Shown: positions 1 to 6,897 of the stretch, piece by piece
How the letters are laid out: each line of letters begins with the position of its first letter
Numbering within the stretch: position 1 is the first letter of the stretch
Assembly: GCA_030040515.1 (NCBI GenBank)
Contig: JASHTO010000030.1
Location: forward strand, 1-10,115
Direction of reading: 5' to 3'
Length of the DNA: 10,115 bases
Source of the DNA: Terriglobia bacterium
GTDB lineage: Bacteria > Acidobacteriota > Terriglobia > UBA7540
The notes under the pieces: generated by a model
Told to the model about the DNA's origin: nothing
The model's database searches: none
Seen by the model: the letters and a program-made list of their open reading frames with translations, nothing else
Position numbers and translations under genes: made by a program

Positions 1-206
1 TCGAGCAGCCCTCCCGCCGCCCCTATCAAGCCCAGAATTACGGCAAAGACGTGCGAGGTGTGTAGCCATCGGTCCAGCAGCCAACCCAGTGCGAATCCCC
101 CCACGGCACCAGCGGGCAGTATGAATCCCAGGCTGGAGTAAAACCCCACTTGCGCCCACAGACTCATTCCCTTGCCCGGAGTCCTGGGCACAGATCCCCC
201 CTCCAT
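1..206 (-). CDS. AtpZ/AtpI-family F0F1 ATPase-associated small membrane protein (partial, C-terminus off left edge)
   Basis: About 68 codons are visible before the window ends. After a polar N-terminus (MEGGSVPRTPGKG) come two hydrophobic segments: one around FYSSLGFILPAGAVGGFALG, then a short WLLDRWLHTSH loop, then VFAVILGLIGAAGGLL. The pattern of GF..PAGA.GG...G..LDRWL followed by a Gly-rich helix matches the AtpZ/AtpI family (ATPase_gene1). Members of that family are small two-helix proteins encoded ahead of F-type ATP synthase genes and thought to help c-ring assembly or Mg2+/Ca2+ supply. The frame is open back to the nuoN stop, so the start must be chosen. ATG at 206 gives the longest form reported here, while GTG at 191 has the better ribosome binding site. 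It lies 63 nt downstream of nuoN on the same strand. That the atpB-E-F... genes follow is inferred and lies outside the window. Confidence 0.72.
   Translation of the reverse strand, partial: MEGGSVPRTPGKGMSLWAQVGFYSSLGFILPAGAVGGFALGWLLDRWLHTSHVFAVILGLIGAAGGLL
200..204 (-). promoter_or_regulatory. Shine-Dalgarno GGAGG for the alternative GTG start of the AtpZ/AtpI-like gene
   Basis: GGAGG, inside the run GGAGGGGGG, ends 8 nt before a GTG codon at 191-189. That is near-ideal spacing, and the site is stronger than the GAGG lying 14 nt before the ATG at 206. The site therefore favours a protein starting (M)PRTPGKGMSLW, five residues shorter than the ATG form. The first membrane helix is unaffected either way. 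Confidence 0.5.
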
Positions 207-269
207 CAACGTGCAGAAAACCTCGTCGTGCAAGTCCCGCTTCAAAAGGAGCGTCGTTGCTATTCTTGA
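207..269. other. nuoN to atpZ/I spacer, no terminator seen
   Basis: This 63-bp gap separates the nuoN stop (TAG, 272-270) from the ATG of the AtpZ/AtpI-like gene. I find no stable GC-rich hairpin followed by a T run on the minus strand, so read-through from nuo into the next gene is plausible. I also find no convincing -35/-10 pair. The stretch has no stop codon in the frame of the downstream gene. Confidence 0.45.
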
Positions 270-1754
270 CTACGAGAAGAACGGCCGCACGGCCTCGCGC
301 GCGATAGAAATCACCGGCTGGGGATAGATTCCGATAAACAGTGTCATCACCAGCGTCACGCCCAGCGCCACGCGCAATCCCAAACCCGTCGCCAGCGGTG
401 ATTCCTCCGACGGCTTCTTCATGAACATGACCACCACAATCCTGAAATAATAATACAGCGCCACGACGGCGTAAGCAACGCCCAGGACCGCGAGATAGTA
501 GTGCCCGGTTTCTATCAGCGAAAGAAAGATGAAATACTTGCCGATAAAGCCCGCGGTGGGAGGAATTCCCGCAAGCGATAGCAGGAAAATGAGCATCAAA
601 ATCGCATGGCCGGGCGCGCGTGACATGAGCCCACCCAAATCGTCAAGTTCATCACCAATAATATCTTTCCGGCGCATCATGATGACCACCGCAAAAGCGC
701 CGAGGTTCATGAAGGCGTAAACAATGAGATAAATCACCACGGCGCGCAGCCCATCGCCCTCCCCATCCGCCGCGGCCACCAGGCCGAGCAGCAGATATCC
801 CACGTGCGCGATGGTGGAATAGCCGAAGAAGCGTTTGATATTGTCCTGCGTGATCGCAGCCAGGTTTCCGAGCGTCATGGTGGCGATGGCGACGCCGATG
901 GTGAGCGCCTGCCACTCCACACGCAACGGCCAAAGCCCCATAAAGGCAATGCGGATGAAAAACGCGAAGGAGGCCACCTTGGGCGCTACGGATATGAAAG
1001 CGGTAATCGACGTGGGCGCGCCCTCGTAGGCGTCCGGCGTCCATTGATGAAAGGGGACGGCGGCAATTTTGAAGTACATGCCCGCAAGCAGGGTGATGAG
1101 CGCAATCCAGGAGAGCGGGTCGCCGGAAGGACGGTCGCGCAGCCGCTCGGCAATGACCGTCAGCTTCGTTGAGCCGCCGATTCCGTAGAGCAGCGACATG
1201 CCATAGAGCAGCAGGCCGGAGGAAAATGCCCCCAGCAGGAAAAATTTTACCGCCGCTTCGTTGGACCGGCGATTGCCGCGCAGAAATCCCGTCAGCACGT
1301 ACTCGCAGAGGGCCATGACTTCCAGGGCGATGAAGAGCACAATCAAATCCACGCCCGAAACCATGAACATCATTCCAACGGCCGCAAAGAGCAGCAGGGC
1401 GTAATACTCCCCCACATTTGCATCCTCAATCTCCAGATATTTCACGGAGAGCAGGACGGCGAGCGCTGTGGCAAGAACGATAATCACCTTGGCCACGACG
1501 GCAAAGGAATCGAACGCATACGTTCCGTTGAAACCGATGTAGGAGGGAGGACCGTAGCGAAAATAGTGGAACCAGAAAATTCCGAGTTGCAGAAGCGCGA
1601 AGCCCAAGCCAATCAGGGCCAGTACCGCGTTCAGAAATTTGTCGCCCTTGTCCAGCAGGAAATCAAAGAGCAGAACCGCCATGCCGAACATGGTGAGAAG
1701 AATTTCCGGCTTGATGGCCTGGTAATCCAGCGGACTGAAAAACGCGTTTCCCAT
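270..1754 (-). CDS. nuoN: NADH-quinone oxidoreductase subunit N
   Basis: This is one of the three antiporter-like proton-channel subunits of complex I, in the inner part of the membrane arm. At 494 aa it is near the usual family length and is almost entirely transmembrane helices. Visible motifs are ALEVMALCEYVLTGF with Glu144; Lys170 in AAVKFF; GMYFKIAAVPFHQWTPD with Lys229; EGAPTSITAFISVAPK with Lys259; QDNIKRFFGYSTIAHVGY; and GIPPTAGFIGK with Lys406. These match the conserved charged axis of NuoN/Nqo14. The ATG at 1754 shares one base with the TAA of nuoM (TAATG), indicating translational coupling. A GGAGG lies about 12 nt upstream, inside the end of nuoM. The stop is TAG at 272-270. It is the last nuo gene here, and no residue expected for function appears to be missing. 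Confidence 0.97.
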   Translation of the reverse strand: MGNAFFSPLDYQAIKPEILLTMFGMAVLLFDFLLDKGDKFLNAVLALIGLGFALLQLGIFWFHYFRYGPPSYIGFNGTYAFDSFAVVAKVIIVLATALAVLLSVKYLEIEDANVGEYYALLLFAAVGMMFMVSGVDLIVLFIALEVMALCEYVLTGFLRGNRRSNEAAVKFFLLGAFSSGLLLYGMSLLYGIGGSTKLTVIAERLRDRPSGDPLSWIALITLLAGMYFKIAAVPFHQWTPDAYEGAPTSITAFISVAPKVASFAFFIRIAFMGLWPLRVEWQALTIGVAIATMTLGNLAAITQDNIKRFFGYSTIAHVGYLLLGLVAAADGEGDGLRAVVIYLIVYAFMNLGAFAVVIMMRRKDIIGDELDDLGGLMSRAPGHAILMLIFLLSLAGIPPTAGFIGKYFIFLSLIETGHYYLAVLGVAYAVVALYYYFRIVVVMFMKKPSEESPLATGLGLRVALGVTLVMTLFIGIYPQPVISIAREAVRPFFS

Positions 1755-3364
1755 TAACGCCCCGCTCCTCCCGCTTTGGAGGTCGCCCGAAGGCCGGCTT
1801 GCGCGCCGGCGGGAACTCCCGGCGCTTGCTTCTTTGCCTGTGGCGCTTTGAAGAAATTCGGATTGAGCTGCTCAACAATTGCCGTGACCGGCTTATCCAG
1901 CACGTTGAAGAAAGGCTTCGGGTAAAGGCCGATCCAGAACGCCCACAAAATCAAGGGGACCAGCGTCATGACTTCGCGGAAGTTCAAATCCTTCAGGATT
2001 TGATTCTTGGGATTCTCGCAGGGGCCGAACATGGTCCGCTGGTAGAGCCACAGCATGTACGCCGCCCCCAGCACGATTCCCACCACCGCCACGGCCGCCC
2101 AGTGCCAGCTCGCTTCATACGCGCCTTGCAGAATCGTGAACTCGCCGATAAAGCCGTTCAGCAGCGGCAGGCCGATGGAAGAAAGCATCACGATCATGAA
2201 GAGTGTGGCGTACACCGGCATGACGTTGGAAAGTCCGCCCAGTTCCTTGATCTCGCGCGTGTGCCGGCGCTCGTAAATCAGGCCGACGATCAAGAAGAGC
2301 GCGCCCGTGGAGATTCCATGGTTGATCTGCTGGATCACGCTCCCCTGCAAGCCGTGCGGGTTCAGCGCAAAAATTCCCAGCGTGCAGAATCCCAGGTGGC
2401 TGACGGAGGAATAGGCAATGAGTTTCTTCATATCTTTCTGCATGAGCGAGACCAGCGCGCCGTAGACGATGGCAATGAGCGAGAGATACACCATCACTTT
2501 AACGACTTTGGGATTGGTGCTGGCCTGCGGCAGTAGGGGTAGCGAGAAGCGCAGGAAGCCGTATGTTCCCATCTTTAGCAGAACGCCCGCCAGGATGACC
2601 GAGCCCGCCGTGGGCGCCTCCACATGCGCGTCCGGCAGCCAGGTGTGGAACGGGAACATCGGAACTTTTATGGCGAACCCGATAGCAAACGCGGCAAACA
2701 CCCAGATCTGCATTTCGAGCGGCCAGGAGTCCGTGTGCTTCATCAACTCGATCAGGTCAAACGTGTGCCCGCCGTTGGGCAGCGTGTAATGCAGATAAAG
2801 CGTCAGGATTCCGAGCAGCATCAGCACGGAGCCCGCGAGTGTATACAAAAAGAATTTGATGGCGGCATAGAGTTTGCGTGGCCCGCCCCACACGCCGATG
2901 ATGAAATACATCGGAACCAGCATCACTTCCCAGAAAACGTAAAACAGGAAGACATCCAGCGACATGAACACGCCGAGCATCCCTACCTGGAGCAGCAGGA
3001 ACATCGCGTAGTATTCCTTCACGCGGTCCTGAATGGCGGTCCACGAGGAAAGGACGGAAATAAATCCCAGCACCGTGGTCAGCATAATCAGCAGGAAGCT
3101 GATGCCGTCAATGCCCAGGTGATATTGCGCGCCGATGGAGGGAATCCAGTCGTGCAGCTCGATGAATTTGAACTGCTGGCTGGGGGATTCGCTGGAGAAC
3201 CAGAAAACCAGCGGCAACGAGGCGAGGAAGTCCAGGAATAATACGATGTTTCCCCACCAGCGGACCGCCTGCTTGCTCTCGCCGGAAATGAAAAACAGCG
3301 GGACCATTCCCACCAGCGGAATCAGCAGCAGGATGCTCAGAATATGGTCGTGAAAGAATGCCAT
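1754..3364 (-). CDS. nuoM: NADH-quinone oxidoreductase subunit M
   Basis: This is the middle antiporter-like proton-pumping subunit of the complex I membrane arm, 536 aa and about 14 predicted helices. Key residues sit where the E. coli protein has them: Glu146 in FWEVMLVPMYF, Lys233 in GFAIKVPMFPFHTWLPDAHVEAP, Lys264 in VLLKMGTYGF, and Glu408 in LNGFIGEFTIL. QKDMKKLIAYSSVSHLGF around 309-326 is the characteristic loop and helix. The ATG at 3364 is preceded by GAGGT 6 nt upstream, a good ribosome binding site, and lies 21 nt after the nuoL stop. The last 28 or so residues form a polar tail rich in Ala, Gly, Lys and Pro (QAKKQAPGVPAG onward) that extends beyond the final helix. The stop TAA overlaps the nuoN ATG. 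Confidence 0.97.
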   Translation of the reverse strand: MAFFHDHILSILLLIPLVGMVPLFFISGESKQAVRWWGNIVLFLDFLASLPLVFWFSSESPSQQFKFIELHDWIPSIGAQYHLGIDGISFLLIMLTTVLGFISVLSSWTAIQDRVKEYYAMFLLLQVGMLGVFMSLDVFLFYVFWEVMLVPMYFIIGVWGGPRKLYAAIKFFLYTLAGSVLMLLGILTLYLHYTLPNGGHTFDLIELMKHTDSWPLEMQIWVFAAFAIGFAIKVPMFPFHTWLPDAHVEAPTAGSVILAGVLLKMGTYGFLRFSLPLLPQASTNPKVVKVMVYLSLIAIVYGALVSLMQKDMKKLIAYSSVSHLGFCTLGIFALNPHGLQGSVIQQINHGISTGALFLIVGLIYERRHTREIKELGGLSNVMPVYATLFMIVMLSSIGLPLLNGFIGEFTILQGAYEASWHWAAVAVVGIVLGAAYMLWLYQRTMFGPCENPKNQILKDLNFREVMTLVPLILWAFWIGLYPKPFFNVLDKPVTAIVEQLNPNFFKAPQAKKQAPGVPAGAQAGLRATSKAGGAGR

Positions 3365-3385
3365 CGTTGACCTCGAGAAATCATT

Positions 3386-5446
3386 TCATCGCGCCAATAT
3401 CGCCAACAGCCTGTGTATGGGCGACAAAAAATAAAACATGAAAAGCAAAACCCCAAGGGTGATGAACCACGCATAGTTCTGCACTACCCCGGTCTGGAGA
3501 ACCTTTGCGGGATAGCTCAGCAATTTAACTATAAAGGCCATCACGTTCACCAGACCGTCGATCACCCAGGTGTCCCACAGGCGGGAGATTTCCGCGGACA
3601 TGCGCGTGGCCCAGCCCACCAGGTTGACGCCTCCATCCACCACGCCCAGATCGACCGCAGCCAGAATGCTGCCCAGGTTTTTCACCCGGTTTACAAAAAG
3701 TGCATCGTAAATTTCATCGATGTAACACTTGTTCAGGAAAACGTGGTACAGGGCGGGCACCACGGAAACCACGCGGTCCCCGGACCCGGGCCGCTGAACG
3801 TACATCCGATAAGCGATGCCGATTCCCACCAGCGCCGTCACGACTGACAGAATCATGAGGGCGTACTCCAGGCTTCGCCCGAATTCCTGCACCGAGACGA
3901 CTGGATTGCCCGCAAACACCGGGTCGAGAAACTTTCCAAACCATTCACCACCGCCGAGAGATTTTGGCCAGCCGATGAAACCACCGATCACCGAAAGAAC
4001 CGCCAGCGTGACCAACGGCGTGAGCATGGACTTCGGGGATTCATGGATGTGGTGCTCGACCTCGTGCGGGACACGCGACTTACCCCAAAAGGTCATGAAG
4101 ATCAGACGGAACATGTAGAACGCCGTCAGGCCCGCGGTGATCCAACCTACTCCCCAGAGCAGCGGGTGGCCGTAGGGGCCGGCAAACGCGTCCCAGAGAA
4201 TTTCATCCTTGCTGAAGAAGCCGGCGAGCGGCGGGATGCCGGAAATCGCCAGCGCCGCAATGGCCATGGTCGCGTAGGTGACGGGGATTTTGGATTTGAG
4301 CGCGCCCATGTTGCGCATGTCCTGCTCGCCGGAAAGTGCATGGATGACGCTGCCGGAACAAAGGAACAAAAGCGCCTTGAAAAACGCGTGGGTCATCAGA
4401 TGAAAGACTCCGGCGCCGAACGCGCCCACGCCGCACGCCAGGAACATATAACCCAACTGACTGACGGTCGAGTACGCCAGCACGCGTTTGATGTCATTTT
4501 GCACGAGGCCGATGAGCGCCGCCCAGATGGCCGTCGATGCGCCAATCGCCGCCACCCACGCCAGCGCGCGCGGAGACAGCGCGTAGAGGGCGTTCGAGCG
4601 CGCCACCATGTAAACCCCTGCGGTCACCATCGTGGCGGCGTGAATCAGAGCGCTGACCGGCGTAGGGCCTTCCATCGCGTCCGGCAGCCAGACGTAAAGG
4701 GGAATCTGCGCGGACTTCCCCGTCGCGCCCACGAACAGCAGAATGCAGATGGCGAAAATGACTCCCTCGCTCACATGGAAGTGCGGATCGCGCGCCAGAT
4801 CCGTGATGCGTTGAAAGTCGAGCGAACCGAACGTCACCGTCATCAGCATCACCGCCAGCAGGAAGCCGGCGTCGCCGATGCGATTCACCACGAACGCCTT
4901 CTTGCCTGCGTCAGAGGCCGATTTGCGCTGGAAATAAAATCCAATCAGCAAATAAGAGCACAGCCCCACGCCTTCCCAGCCCACGAACATCATCAGGTAA
5001 TTGTCCGCGAGCACCAGAACCAGCATGGAAAACATGAACAGGTTCAGGTAGCCGAAGAAGCGGTAGTATCCACCCTCGTGCGCCATGTATCCGATGGAAT
5101 AAACGTGAATCAAAAAGCCCACGCCCGTGACCACCAGCATCATCACGCAGGAAAGCGGGTCAAGCTGCATGCCTACACCGACGTTGAGATTGCCCAACGT
5201 TCCATTGGAGAGATGGAACGCGCCGGCGGGCAGCCACGTGTACAGAGGCCGCAGAAAAACGTGATGGTAGGCTTCCGGAAGACCAAGAAATTGGAAGAAG
5301 CAGCCGACCGCCCAGAGAAATGACACGCCCGGCAGGCCCACCGAAACCAGGTTCACCGCCGATTTGGGCAAGCGCCGGCCGAACAAGAGCTGGAGGGCTG
5401 CTCCCGCGAGCGGGAAGATCGGAATTAACCAAATGTAGTCGAGCAT
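3386..5446 (-). CDS. nuoL: NADH-quinone oxidoreductase subunit L
   Basis: This is the distal antiporter-like subunit of complex I, which carries a proton channel and the long lateral helix clamping the membrane arm. At 686 aa it is somewhat longer than the E. coli protein. Visible motifs are QLDPLSCVMMLVVTGVGFLIH near 94-114; FVGWEGVGLCSYLLIGFY with Glu158; RIGDAGFLL; TGKSAQIPLYVWLPDAMEGP with Lys244; VSALIHAATMVTAG with His269; QNDIKRVLAYSTVSQLGYMF; THAFFKALLFL with His353 and Lys357; and GIPPLAGFFSKDE with Lys413. The C-terminal 120 or so residues hold the YIDEIYDALFV segment, an amphipathic stretch consistent with the lateral helix, and a final transmembrane helix. The ATG at 5446 lies 19 nt after nuoK. 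I see no clear Shine-Dalgarno before it. The stop is TGA. Confidence 0.97.
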   Translation of the reverse strand: MLDYIWLIPIFPLAGAALQLLFGRRLPKSAVNLVSVGLPGVSFLWAVGCFFQFLGLPEAYHHVFLRPLYTWLPAGAFHLSNGTLGNLNVGVGMQLDPLSCVMMLVVTGVGFLIHVYSIGYMAHEGGYYRFFGYLNLFMFSMLVLVLADNYLMMFVGWEGVGLCSYLLIGFYFQRKSASDAGKKAFVVNRIGDAGFLLAVMLMTVTFGSLDFQRITDLARDPHFHVSEGVIFAICILLFVGATGKSAQIPLYVWLPDAMEGPTPVSALIHAATMVTAGVYMVARSNALYALSPRALAWVAAIGASTAIWAALIGLVQNDIKRVLAYSTVSQLGYMFLACGVGAFGAGVFHLMTHAFFKALLFLCSGSVIHALSGEQDMRNMGALKSKIPVTYATMAIAALAISGIPPLAGFFSKDEILWDAFAGPYGHPLLWGVGWITAGLTAFYMFRLIFMTFWGKSRVPHEVEHHIHESPKSMLTPLVTLAVLSVIGGFIGWPKSLGGGEWFGKFLDPVFAGNPVVSVQEFGRSLEYALMILSVVTALVGIGIAYRMYVQRPGSGDRVVSVVPALYHVFLNKCYIDEIYDALFVNRVKNLGSILAAVDLGVVDGGVNLVGWATRMSAEISRLWDTWVIDGLVNVMAFIVKLLSYPAKVLQTGVVQNYAWFITLGVLLFMFYFLSPIHRLLAILAR

Positions 5447-5465
5447 AAGTTCAAAAGGTTAAAGG

Positions 5466-5768
5466 CTACCACTTTAATAGGTCGATCTCGTCCGCGTTGA
5501 CCGTTTCTTTGTTTCGGAACAACGCGATGATCAAGCCTAATCCCACTGCGGCTTCCGCTGCTGCATCGGTGATCACGAAAATGGCGAATACCTGGCCATC
5601 GACGGATTTGAAATATTGCGAGAGCGCGACGAGGTTGATGTTGACCGCGTTCAGGATCAGCTCAATCGACATCAGGATGATCAGCACGTTGCGCCGGGTG
5701 AGCACACCGATGACTCCGATGGTAAACAATCCGCTGCCGAGAAAGATGTAGTAATCCGTGGGAATCAT
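5466..5768 (-). CDS. nuoK: NADH-quinone oxidoreductase subunit K
   Basis: This is a small three-helix membrane subunit of complex I (ND4L homologue) that forms part of the proton path between NuoJ and NuoN. It is 100 aa, the standard length. The two buried glutamates are present at the same numbers as in E. coli: Glu36 in LMSIELILNAVNINLV and Glu72 in DAAAEAAVGLGLII. Asp68 just before the AAAEAAVG motif is an extra acidic residue I would not expect at that place. The start is the ATG at 5768, because its protein begins exactly where NuoK homologues do (MIPTDYYIFLGSGLFTIG). It also forms an ATGA overlap with the nuoJ stop, and GAGG lies 8 nt upstream. The frame stays open to about 6005, inside nuoJ, but that upstream part is out of phase with real coding. 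Confidence 0.96.
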   Translation of the reverse strand: MIPTDYYIFLGSGLFTIGVIGVLTRRNVLIILMSIELILNAVNINLVALSQYFKSVDGQVFAIFVITDAAAEAAVGLGLIIALFRNKETVNADEIDLLKW

Positions 5769-6274
5769 TCCAATTTCCTCTTGGCCATAATCACCGCGCC
5801 CACCATGGCCACCAGCAACAGGATCGAGGCGATCTCCACCGGTAACATGTAATTCTGGTAGAGCGCCATGCCCACGGCCTGGGTATTCTGCGGAGGCGCG
5901 GGAACCATGGGACGCGAGGGAAGATTCAGCCCCAGGCCGTGGTTGTAGATAGCGTAAATGAGCTGGGCCACCAGCAAGGCGACCGTCACCAGCGCCAGTT
6001 GCCATTGCCGCGCAAAGCGCGCCTGCTTGAGCTGTACGTCAATATCCACCAGCATCACGACGAATAGAAACAGGACAGTGATGCCGCCGACGTACAGGAT
6101 GATTTGCACGGCGAATAGAAACTCCGCGTGCTGTAGCAGAAAAATCCCGCCCACCGCAAACAGCGTGATCACCAGCCAAATCGCGCTGTGGACGGCGTTG
6201 CGCCGCGTGATGACCATCAGCGCGGACACAAGGGCTAGTAAGCCGAGAACGATGAATGTGATAAGTTCGGCCAT
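5765..6274 (-). CDS. nuoJ: NADH-quinone oxidoreductase subunit J
   Basis: This is a membrane subunit of complex I (ND6 homologue) next to NuoK and NuoH. Its third helix takes part in coupling quinone reduction to proton transfer. The protein is 169 aa with five hydrophobic segments. The signature AEFLFAVQIILYVGGITVLF covers residues 50-69: Glu51 is acidic, and the YVGG at 61-64 marks the helix where known structures show a pi-bulge. A polar loop at about 113-135 (GLGLNLPSRPMVPAPPQNTQ) separates the last helices. The stop TGA overlaps the ATG of nuoK (ATGA). The start ATG at 6274 follows a 161-bp spacer and has no recognisable Shine-Dalgarno. A promoter-like sequence lies just upstream, so nuoJ may be the first gene of an internal transcript. 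Confidence 0.96.
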   Translation of the reverse strand: MAELITFIVLGLLALVSALMVITRRNAVHSAIWLVITLFAVGGIFLLQHAEFLFAVQIILYVGGITVLFLFVVMLVDIDVQLKQARFARQWQLALVTVALLVAQLIYAIYNHGLGLNLPSRPMVPAPPQNTQAVGMALYQNYMLPVEIASILLLVAMVGAVIMAKRKLE

Positions 6275-6287
6275 AAGTCTGCAAAGG

Positions 6288-6322
6288 AAGATATAAAATC
6301 TAAGAGGTAAGATGTAAAATCT
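6288..6322. repeat. Direct repeat of an AT-rich 14-mer
   Basis: AAGATATAAAATCT at 6288-6301 recurs as AAGATGTAAAATCT at 6309-6322, with 13 of 14 bases identical and starts 21 bp apart, about two helical turns. Two similar sites with this spacing could be a pair of protein-binding half-sites or a small duplication. They also overlap the promoter-like motif for nuoJ. Confidence 0.5.
6290..6318 (-). promoter_or_regulatory. Possible internal sigma70-type promoter for nuoJKLMN
   Basis: On the minus strand TTTACA (6318-6313, 5 of 6 to the -35 consensus) is followed after 17 bp by TATATC (6295-6290, 4 of 6 to the -10 consensus). The start codon of nuoJ lies 15 nt further on, which would leave only a very short leader. 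This fits the absence of a Shine-Dalgarno before nuoJ. The region is AT-rich and repetitive, so such a match could arise by chance. Confidence 0.3.
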
Positions 6323-6377
6323 GAATCGCCCAAGCTCGCCAAGCGCGCTTTAACATTTATCTCTCACCCTTTACATC

Positions 6378-6433
6378 TTCTTTTCCTCGCCTTTATCCTT
6401 CATCCTTCAGTTCTTACCCTTCAGCCTTTACCC
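6378..6433. repeat. Degenerate 14-nt tandem repeat, purine-rich on the transcribed strand
   Basis: Read on the minus strand there are four consecutive 14-nt blocks: GGGTAAAGGCTGAA (6433-6420), GGGTAAGAACTGAA (6419-6406), GGATGAAGGATAAA (6405-6392) and GGCGAGGAAAAGAA (6391-6378). The first two match at 11 of 14 positions. The third divides into two similar heptads (GGATGAA, GGATAAA). The blocks begin immediately after the nuoI stop region. This looks like a diverged minisatellite or a copy of a dispersed intergenic repeat rather than a gene. Confidence 0.55.
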
Positions 6434-6435
6434 TT

Positions 6436-6894
6436 TTAGCGCGTGTATCTCACCGGCTTTGGTCCTTCTTCGAGCGCCTGCCGGTCCCAAATCATTCCTT
6501 CGCGCGAATAGTTGGCGATTTCGAAATCCTGTGTCAGCTCCAGCGCATCCACCGGGCAGGCATCCTCGCACAATCCGCAGAACATGCAGCGCGATAAATC
6601 ATAAGTGAAAGTAGTCAGGCGCTTCTTGCGGTCTTCCGTGCGCGCCCAGCCGACTACAATCAAATTCTCCGGGCAGGCAATCGAGCACAGATTGCAGGCG
6701 ATGCACAGCGTCTCACCCGATTCGGGGTGATTGTTCAGGCGCGGCGCTCCGCGATAACGCTCGGCCACCGGCGGGCGCTCGAGCGGATACTGTTCTGTGT
6801 AGATCGCGTCGGGCCGCTGATAGGAAAACGTCAGCCGCAGCCCCTTGATCAGGTCGATCAGAAAAATCTTGCGGAAAAAATCCTTCCAGTCCAT
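6436..6894 (-). CDS. nuoI: NADH-quinone oxidoreductase subunit I (two [4Fe-4S] clusters)
   Basis: This is the ferredoxin-like subunit of the complex I peripheral arm, carrying clusters N6a and N6b that pass electrons toward NuoB and the quinone site. It is 152 aa. Two full CxxCxxCxxxCP motifs are visible: CIACNLCSIACP (Cys64, 67, 70, 74) and CMFCGLCEDACP (Cys103, 106, 109, 113). The N-terminal segment at 1-25 (MDWKDFFRKIFLIDLIKGLR) is the amphipathic part that anchors NuoI to the membrane arm. The basic and aromatic C-terminus (EGPKPVRYTR) is of the usual type. The ATG at 6894 starts 3 nt after the nuoH TGA, with AGGTGA overlapping that stop as the ribosome binding site. The stop is TAA at 6438-6436, after which the repeat-bearing spacer begins. 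Confidence 0.97.
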   Translation of the reverse strand: MDWKDFFRKIFLIDLIKGLRLTFSYQRPDAIYTEQYPLERPPVAERYRGAPRLNNHPESGETLCIACNLCSIACPENLIVVGWARTEDRKKRLTTFTYDLSRCMFCGLCEDACPVDALELTQDFEIANYSREGMIWDRQALEEGPKPVRYTR

Positions 6895-6897
6895 GTG

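Larger units (their letters stand above)
6275..6435. other. 161-bp spacer between nuoI and nuoJ, repeat-bearing
   Basis: This is the longest non-coding gap in the visible operon, whose other genes overlap or lie 3-63 nt apart. Its nuoI-proximal half is strongly purine-rich on the transcribed strand and built of degenerate 14-nt units. Its nuoJ-proximal half is AT-rich, with two near-identical 14-mers. Between them lies a G+C-rich patch containing the perfect palindrome AAGCGCGCTT (6341-6350). The 10-mer TTTACATCTT at 6370-6379 is the reverse complement of 6309-6318, giving a possible long-range stem. I see no coding frame worth reporting. Confidence 0.7.

Noticed and set aside
1799..2536. 245-codon plus-strand open frame opposite nuoM
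   Set aside because: Same shadow composition, fully covered by nuoM. No family resemblance seen.
4043..5323. 426-codon plus-strand open frame opposite nuoL
   Set aside because: Rich in Arg, His, Gln and Glu, with no domain and no ribosome binding site of note. It lies wholly inside the well-conserved nuoL on the other strand.
5769..6005. Upstream extension of the nuoK frame
   Set aside because: This part is the shadow of nuoJ in another frame. NuoK homologues start at MIPTDYY, with a good ribosome binding site and an ATGA overlap.
6378..6433. CRISPR-like array in the nuoI-nuoJ spacer
   Set aside because: The repeat units are only 14 nt, contiguous and degenerate, without spacers or nearby cas genes.
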